Of a stretch of 7,133 bases of DNA, positions 5,401-7,133 are shown one piece after another. Below the pieces are notes generated by a model. The model made no database searches, was not told the DNA's origin, and saw nothing but the letters and a program-made list of their open reading frames with translations. Numbering within the stretch: position 1 is the stretch's first letter; the number at the start of each line of letters is the position of its first letter. A program made the position numbers and the translations under genes. Origin of the DNA: an uncultured Clostridia bacterium (GTDB taxonomy: Bacteria; Bacillota; Clostridia; Christensenellales; UBA1242); NCBI GenBank assembly GCA_934725745.1, contig CAKVCH010000029.1, positions 1 to 7,133 of the forward strand, in the 5' to 3' direction.

Positions 5401-5430
5401 ATGAAATTTGAGTTAAACAAAAAAATGTAG
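5401..5430 (+). other. Possible leaderless 9-codon mini-ORF in the leader
   Basis: ATG at 5401 begins MKFELNKKM and ends with TAG at 5428-5430. The ATG sits 7 nt after the -10 hexamer, at the predicted transcript start. TTAAAC (5413-5418) can pair with GTTTAA (5430-5435), and a run of T follows at 5437-5444, so the mini-ORF overlaps a weak attenuator-like hairpin with only one G-C pair. TGTAGTTTAA occurs at 5426-5435 and again at 5471-5480. It may be chance. Confidence 0.25.
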
Positions 5431-5507
5431 TTTAAGTTTTTTTTAAAAAATGCCCTTTTAAAAACATTTTTGTAGTTTAATTCAGCGGGCGTCAAAGTTA
5501 CGCAAAA

Positions 5508-5514
5508 AAAGGAG
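5508..5514 (+). promoter_or_regulatory. Ribosome binding site of the FakA-like gene
   Basis: AAAGGAG lies 9 nt upstream of the ATG at 5524 and supports that start. Confidence 0.85.
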
Positions 5515-5523
5515 AAAATAAAA

Positions 5524-5790
5524 ATGGATGAAGATGAAGAACTTAATTATCGCTATGACACACAACTTTTGATTGATGGAAAAGATTTGGACGACGAAAA
5601 GATTAGAGATTATTTTAACACAAAATTCGTCGGCGACTGTTTGCTCGTTGTTGGGGATAGCGAACTAATTAAAATTCACTATCACACAAATGAGCCTTGG
5701 AAAGTGCTTGAATACTGCTCAACTTTGGGCGAAATTTACGACATTGTTGTCGAAGATATGTTCCGTCAAGCAAAAGGACTTATGGGCTAA
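5524..5790 (+). CDS. Stand-alone FakA/YloV middle-domain protein (often named kinase to dihydroxyacetone kinase)
   Basis: An 88-residue protein matching only the middle segment of FakA/YloV fatty-acid kinase (DAK2 domain-fusion family). YDTQLLIDGKDLDDEKI (11-27) corresponds to the family's Y-C-T-E-F-x-x-x-G-x-x-L-x-x-E, GDCLLVVGDSELIKIHYHT (37-55) to GDSLVVVGDDxLVKVHVHT, and KVLEYCSTLGEIYDIVVEDM (60-79) to the helix-strand end. The DAK2 kinase domain and the C-terminal DegV-like domain are absent. In S. aureus FakA, as I recall it, this domain binds zinc through one Cys and the two His of HVHT; here the His are kept (52 and 54) but the Cys position is Asp12. It has its own strong promoter, ribosome site and terminator, and resembles stand-alone proteins I recall from gut Clostridia, so it is probably a real gene and not a fragment. 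Its role is unknown. Confidence 0.75.
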   Translation: MDEDEELNYRYDTQLLIDGKDLDDEKIRDYFNTKFVGDCLLVVGDSELIKIHYHTNEPWKVLEYCSTLGEIYDIVVEDMFRQAKGLMG

Positions 5791-5795
5791 CTTTG

Positions 5796-5945
5796 TTATC
5801 CACAAGACATACATAAATTGTGAATAATTTTAACGAAAAAAGTCGAGTTATTAAACTCGGCTTTTTCTTAATTTGATTTGATGAAAAATTTTTTTATTTT
5901 TAAAATATTTTTAGTATATAGCCTAAATCTCTCTCTTGTGGATAA
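5796..5945. promoter_or_regulatory. Cluster of three DnaA-box matches
   Basis: Matches to the DnaA box TTATNCACA lie at 5796-5804 (plus strand, TTATCCACA), 5819-5827 (minus strand, TTATTCACA) and 5937-5945 (minus strand, TTATCCACA). All are exact and all lie in one 161-bp convergent intergenic region. An A/T tract at about 5871-5920 lies between the second and third box. No dnaA, dnaN or rep gene is in the window. Confidence 0.45.
5836..5867. terminator. Bidirectional intrinsic terminator
   Basis: GTCGAGTT (5842-5849) pairs with AACTCGGC (5854-5861, one G-U pair) around a 4-nt loop. It is flanked by A6 on the left and TTTTTCTT on the right, so it can end both the FakA-like gene and the leftward surface-protein gene. 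Confidence 0.85.
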
Positions 5946-5951
5946 ATAAAC

Positions 5952-7133
5952 TTATTCTGCAGTTGTTGCCTCAGTATTGTGTTTAGTGACTTTTACATCT
6001 GTTGTGTTTGTGATTTCTGCTTTGTATATCGAAGTGTCATTTTTATGATAATAACCAACTGCGTCCGCATTTGCACTTATGAATGTTCCGCCAGAGATAT
6101 TAACACTTGGGTTTCCGCCTGGATAATCACAGCAAACATCAATAACAAGTGCGTCTCCCGTTGAATAGCAACCGTTGCCATATTTTACAAACGCTTTTTT
6201 CTCGCCAGTTGCTTTCAGTGTTCCGCCAGAAATAGTGGTTGTTCCACTTTTAACATAGATAGCAGTTTCGCCTTGGACAAGCCCACCTGAAATGTTTAAC
6301 TTATCGGTGTTTGGCATATAAATTCCGACATCTCCGCCCACGACTTCCGCGCCTTCTAAGATGCTAATTGTAACTTGACCATTTTCCGCGTTTCCGTTTC
6401 CAGAAACGCGGCGGTCTTTTCCGCTAACATTGATAATTGCGCCATTGACAGCAACAATAGCACATTTATCGTCATGATTTCCAAGATTTCCAATGACTTC
6501 AAATCCTTTTTCAACAGTGAGTTTACCGTTATCTAGCCAAAAACCATTTTGTTGTGCTTCAAGTTTTCCGTTTAAAACTGTCAATTTACCACCATTTTTA
6601 ACTTGAAAACCTGAAACTGGAGATGTTGCAGTAAAGCCACCAAAGTCAATTGTTAATTCTTTATTATCAATAAATACATATTTATTACTTGGCATCGATG
6701 TTTCAAAAGTAACATCTTTCAAAAGATAAATTGTGGAACCACTTTCTGCATTCTCAACTGCATCTTTAATCTTTTCATACGCTTTAAAAGCGTCGCCAGT
6801 TTTGACTTTAACTGTCATTGTGCTTTCCACTTCTCCGCAAATGCAAATATGACTTTCCGCGTCAAAAGAGTGTGCTGCTTCGTCATATTTTTCATTACAA
6901 CCCGCGACCTTGCAACCGTGCCAGTGATTTTCAGCGTCACTAAGCCAAGTGTCATTTGCAACTTCGTGTTTTTCATATCCGCATACATCGCAAATATTTG
7001 TTTTAGGGTTAATTGTGTGGTCGGCTTCGTCGAATTTTTCTTCGCAATCTTCTACTACACAAGTGTGCCAGTGCTTTAAGTCGTTAGACGACCATTCCGT
7101 CACAGCCTTATGCTCCACCCCGCAGGCAGTCAC
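5952..7133 (-). CDS. Surface protein with Cys/His repeats and beta-helix, N-terminus missing
   Basis: The reading frame is open to the window edge, so the first 393 visible codons are the C-terminal part of a longer protein; the GTG at 7131-7133 is probably an internal Val. Two complete repeats of about 49 residues (from Trp14 and Trp63) follow the tail of an earlier one. Each has W-x(6)-HWHxC-x4-C-x-EK-x-DEA-x-H and then a C-x(1-2)-CG pair, a metal-binding or disulfide-type pattern. From about residue 135 the protein becomes a Gly/Asn-rich run with LNISGG (279-284), TTISGGT (299-305) and VNISGGT (344-350), the usual look of a right-handed parallel beta-helix. It ends in TEATTAE with no LPXTG motif, transmembrane segment or charged tail. 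It is probably exported and cell-surface bound through a missing N-terminal part. Adhesion or glycan binding is a guess. Confidence 0.7.
   Translation of the reverse strand: MTACGVEHKAVTEWSSNDLKHWHTCVVEDCEEKFDEADHTINPKTNICDVCGYEKHEVANDTWLSDAENHWHGCKVAGCNEKYDEAAHSFDAESHICICGEVESTMTVKVKTGDAFKAYEKIKDAVENAESGSTIYLLKDVTFETSMPSNKYVFIDNKELTIDFGGFTATSPVSGFQVKNGGKLTVLNGKLEAQQNGFWLDNGKLTVEKGFEVIGNLGNHDDKCAIVAVNGAIINVSGKDRRVSGNGNAENGQVTISILEGAEVVGGDVGIYMPNTDKLNISGGLVQGETAIYVKSGTTTISGGTLKATGEKKAFVKYGNGCYSTGDALVIDVCCDYPGGNPSVNISGGTFISANADAVGYYHKNDTSIYKAEITNTTDVKVTKHNTEATTAE

Noticed and set aside
5524..5790. FakA-like ORF as a pseudogene fragment
   Set aside because: It has its own near-consensus promoter, ribosome site, clean start and stop and terminator, and no flanking remnants of the missing domains are found.

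Overview
The window reads as a piece of an AT-rich Bacillota chromosome, most likely an anaerobic Clostridia-type gut bacterium. This rests on the low GC content, AGGAG-type ribosome sites, short intrinsic terminators, a minimal two-gene SufC/SufB-like Fe-S module, a stand-alone FakA middle-domain protein, and a surface protein of Cys/His repeats followed by a predicted beta-helix. TGG codes for Trp and TGA is not read through, so the code is standard. I see no transposase, integrase, phage structural gene, tRNA, rRNA or CRISPR array.

Layout. 1-250: a 66-residue XRE repressor-like protein with a palindrome and an extended -10 directly in front of it. 251-653: non-coding, with three compact hairpin terminators clustered at 297-413 and then AT-rich DNA. 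654-1367 (-): a 237-residue protein whose C-terminal two thirds look like a NADAR/YbiA domain. 1478-3242 (+): a two-gene operon of a small alpha/beta hydrolase and an unusual double-length ThyX-like protein. 3243-3590: non-coding, with a 22-bp repeat present twice 90 bp apart and a bidirectional terminator. 3591-5214 (-): overlapping sufC and sufB/D-like genes. 5215-5523: a divergent control region with a tandem 20-bp repeat, a near-consensus sigma-A promoter and a 123-nt leader. 5524-5790 (+): the 88-residue FakA middle-domain protein. 5791-5951: convergent intergenic DNA with a bidirectional terminator and three DnaA-box matches. 5952-7133 (-): the C-terminal part of a surface protein whose start lies beyond the window.

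How the genes relate. SufC (ATPase) and the single SufB/D-like protein should form one Fe-S scaffold complex. The hydrolase and ThyX-like protein are probably co-transcribed, but no shared pathway is evident. The other genes look independent.

The points most worth following up are: the ThyX-like protein, in which two ThyX-like halves carry complementary parts of the active-site signature; promoter geometry implying leaderless mRNAs for the XRE and hydrolase genes (and for a 9-codon mini-ORF in the leader of the FakA-like gene); and the DnaA-box cluster. No complete new defence or mobile system is visible. All family assignments come from motif reading and remembered family sequences, not from database searches.
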